In this document: positions 63,312 through 64,000 of the stretch, piece by piece
How the letters are laid out: every line of letters starts with the position of its first letter
How positions within the stretch are numbered: position 1 is the first letter of the stretch
Translations under genes and position numbers: made by a program
The notes under the pieces: model-generated
Told to the model about the DNA's origin: nothing
Database searches by the model: none
What the model saw: the letters and a program-made list of their open reading frames with translations, nothing else
DNA from: Leuconostoc suionicum
GTDB taxonomy: Bacteria > Bacillota > Bacilli > Lactobacillales > Lactobacillaceae
Length of the DNA stretch: 64,000 nucleotides
Direction: 5' to 3'
Assembly: GCF_001891125.1 (NCBI RefSeq)
Contig: NZ_CP015247.1
Coordinates: forward strand, 1,901,501-1,965,500

Positions 63312-64000
63312 TTATAAAGTTGCTGAAATACGGTTCAACCGTTCAATGTCGCTGTTAGACAAATCGAAATTCATGGCCTCTACGTTGTCTTGTGCCTGTT
63401 GTATTTTAGATGCTCCTGGAATCGCTAAAACTGTATCCCCTTGAGCATTAATTAACCAGTTTAAAGAAATCTGAGAAATTGTCATCCCATAGTTTAGTGA
63501 TAACCTCTTTAGTTCTTGATAAAGTGGTTCAGTCCTTTGCAAGGTTTTGGTAGTCAGATTCGACTGTAGCTTTCTAAAACGACTCACCTTTGATAAAGAT
63601 TCAGGTTGTTCATGAAAGCGCCCTGTTAATAATCCTTGTTGTAAGGGCGAGTAAGCAATTATTGTTATCCCTAATTCTTTAGCAGCCTCTAGTGTGCCAT
63701 TTTTCTCAGGACTACGGTGTAATAAATTATATTTAACTTGATTGGAAGCAAGTGTCATCCCATACTCTTGCAATAGACGATGGGCTTTAATCATTTGTTT
63801 AGCAGAAAAGTTGCTCACCCCAATCTGTTTCACTTTGTGTTGCTCTGCAAGCGACACCATGGCTTCAATCTGCTTTCTTAAAGATGACCGAGATGTCGGT
63901 TGATGAATTTGATATAAATCAATAGTCGGTACTTGTAGGTATTCTAAACGGTCATCAATCGTTTTAGCGATTGATGACGCCGAACGAGCTAAAGGAAACC
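63312..64000 (-). CDS. Aldo/keto reductase, cut by the window edge
   Basis: The frame is open to the right edge, so the N terminus is outside the window. At least 229 codons are present: TIDLYQIHQP with the catalytic-site His, KVKQIGVSNFSAKQ, LASNQVKYNLLHRSPE, TIIAYSPLQQGLLTGRF and VLAIPGASKIQQAQDNVEAM. An internal ATG at 63860 gives a shorter frame, but the sequence upstream of it clearly continues the family fold and so is coding. Confidence 0.88.
   Translation of the reverse strand, partial: FPLARSASSIAKTIDDRLEYLQVPTIDLYQIHQPTSRSSLRKQIEAMVSLAEQHKVKQIGVSNFSAKQMIKAHRLLQEYGMTLASNQVKYNLLHRSPEKNGTLEAAKELGITIIAYSPLQQGLLTGRFHEQPESLSKVSRFRKLQSNLTTKTLQRTEPLYQELKRLSLNYGMTISQISLNWLINAQGDTVLAIPGASKIQQAQDNVEAMNFDLSNSDIERLNRISATL

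Noticed and set aside
1-64000. tRNA, rRNA or CRISPR array
   Set aside because: No cloverleaf ends, ribosomal RNA stretches or regularly spaced repeats were seen; the conserved GGTACCAC motifs belong to two T-boxes.

Overview
The window comes from a low-GC Gram-positive bacterium, most likely a Leuconostoc or close relative in the Lactobacillaceae. The evidence is a full-length xylulose-5-phosphate/fructose-6-phosphate phosphoketolase (the key enzyme of heterofermenters), walRK, gdpP-rplI-dnaB, rpsF-ssb-rpsR, PepV, ECF transporter genes and two T-box leaders. No rRNA, tRNA or CRISPR array was seen. Most genes lie on the minus strand.

Layout: 1-6.3 kb holds walK, walR, prs, tpx, a Cof-type phosphatase and a decayed LeuB-like protein. 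6.4-12.5 kb is a branched-chain amino-acid block: ridA, ilvA, ilvC, a very short ilvN, ilvB, then an ABC ATPase on the other strand. This block ends in a complete ilv-type leader peptide and attenuator with its own promoter but no structural gene behind it. 12.7-17.3 kb holds the phosphoketolase, a GntR/UTRA regulator with a palindromic operator, and a YbaK/membrane-protease pair. 17.3-25 kb holds a secreted nucleotidase and the replication, ribosomal and c-di-AMP genes. 25-30.9 kb is one long operon under a T-box (probably Met): SAM hydrolase, three-part ECF transporter, PepV. RecQ and a membrane protein follow.

33-45.3 kb is an accessory island. It holds at least seven paralogous Xre-HTH genes, most fused to membrane segments (several intact, three broken). 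It also holds an IS30-family element that cut one of these genes with a 2-bp target duplication, an integrase remnant, a secreted pectate lyase, a dehydrogenase flanked by inverted copies of a plasmid-type topB 3' end, a possible type I toxin peptide, a glyoxalase pseudogene, and two small genes with duplicated upstream regions.

45.4-53.7 kb is a complete L-ascorbate operon (ulaGCABDEF) with a CcpA site over its promoter, read away from a PRD regulator and a Cof-type phosphatase. It would deliver xylulose-5-phosphate to the phosphoketolase encoded in the same window. 53.8-64 kb holds transporters (DMT, AAT permease, NhaC under a Tyr T-box), bacterial PH proteins, an old yellow enzyme with a divergent HxlR regulator, and an aldo/keto reductase cut by the window end.

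The most unusual signals are the orphan ilv attenuator, the T-box operon linking SAM hydrolase to an ECF transporter and a dipeptidase, and the Xre-membrane paralogue cluster with its operator and duplicated promoters. All calls come from reading the sequence; no database search was run.
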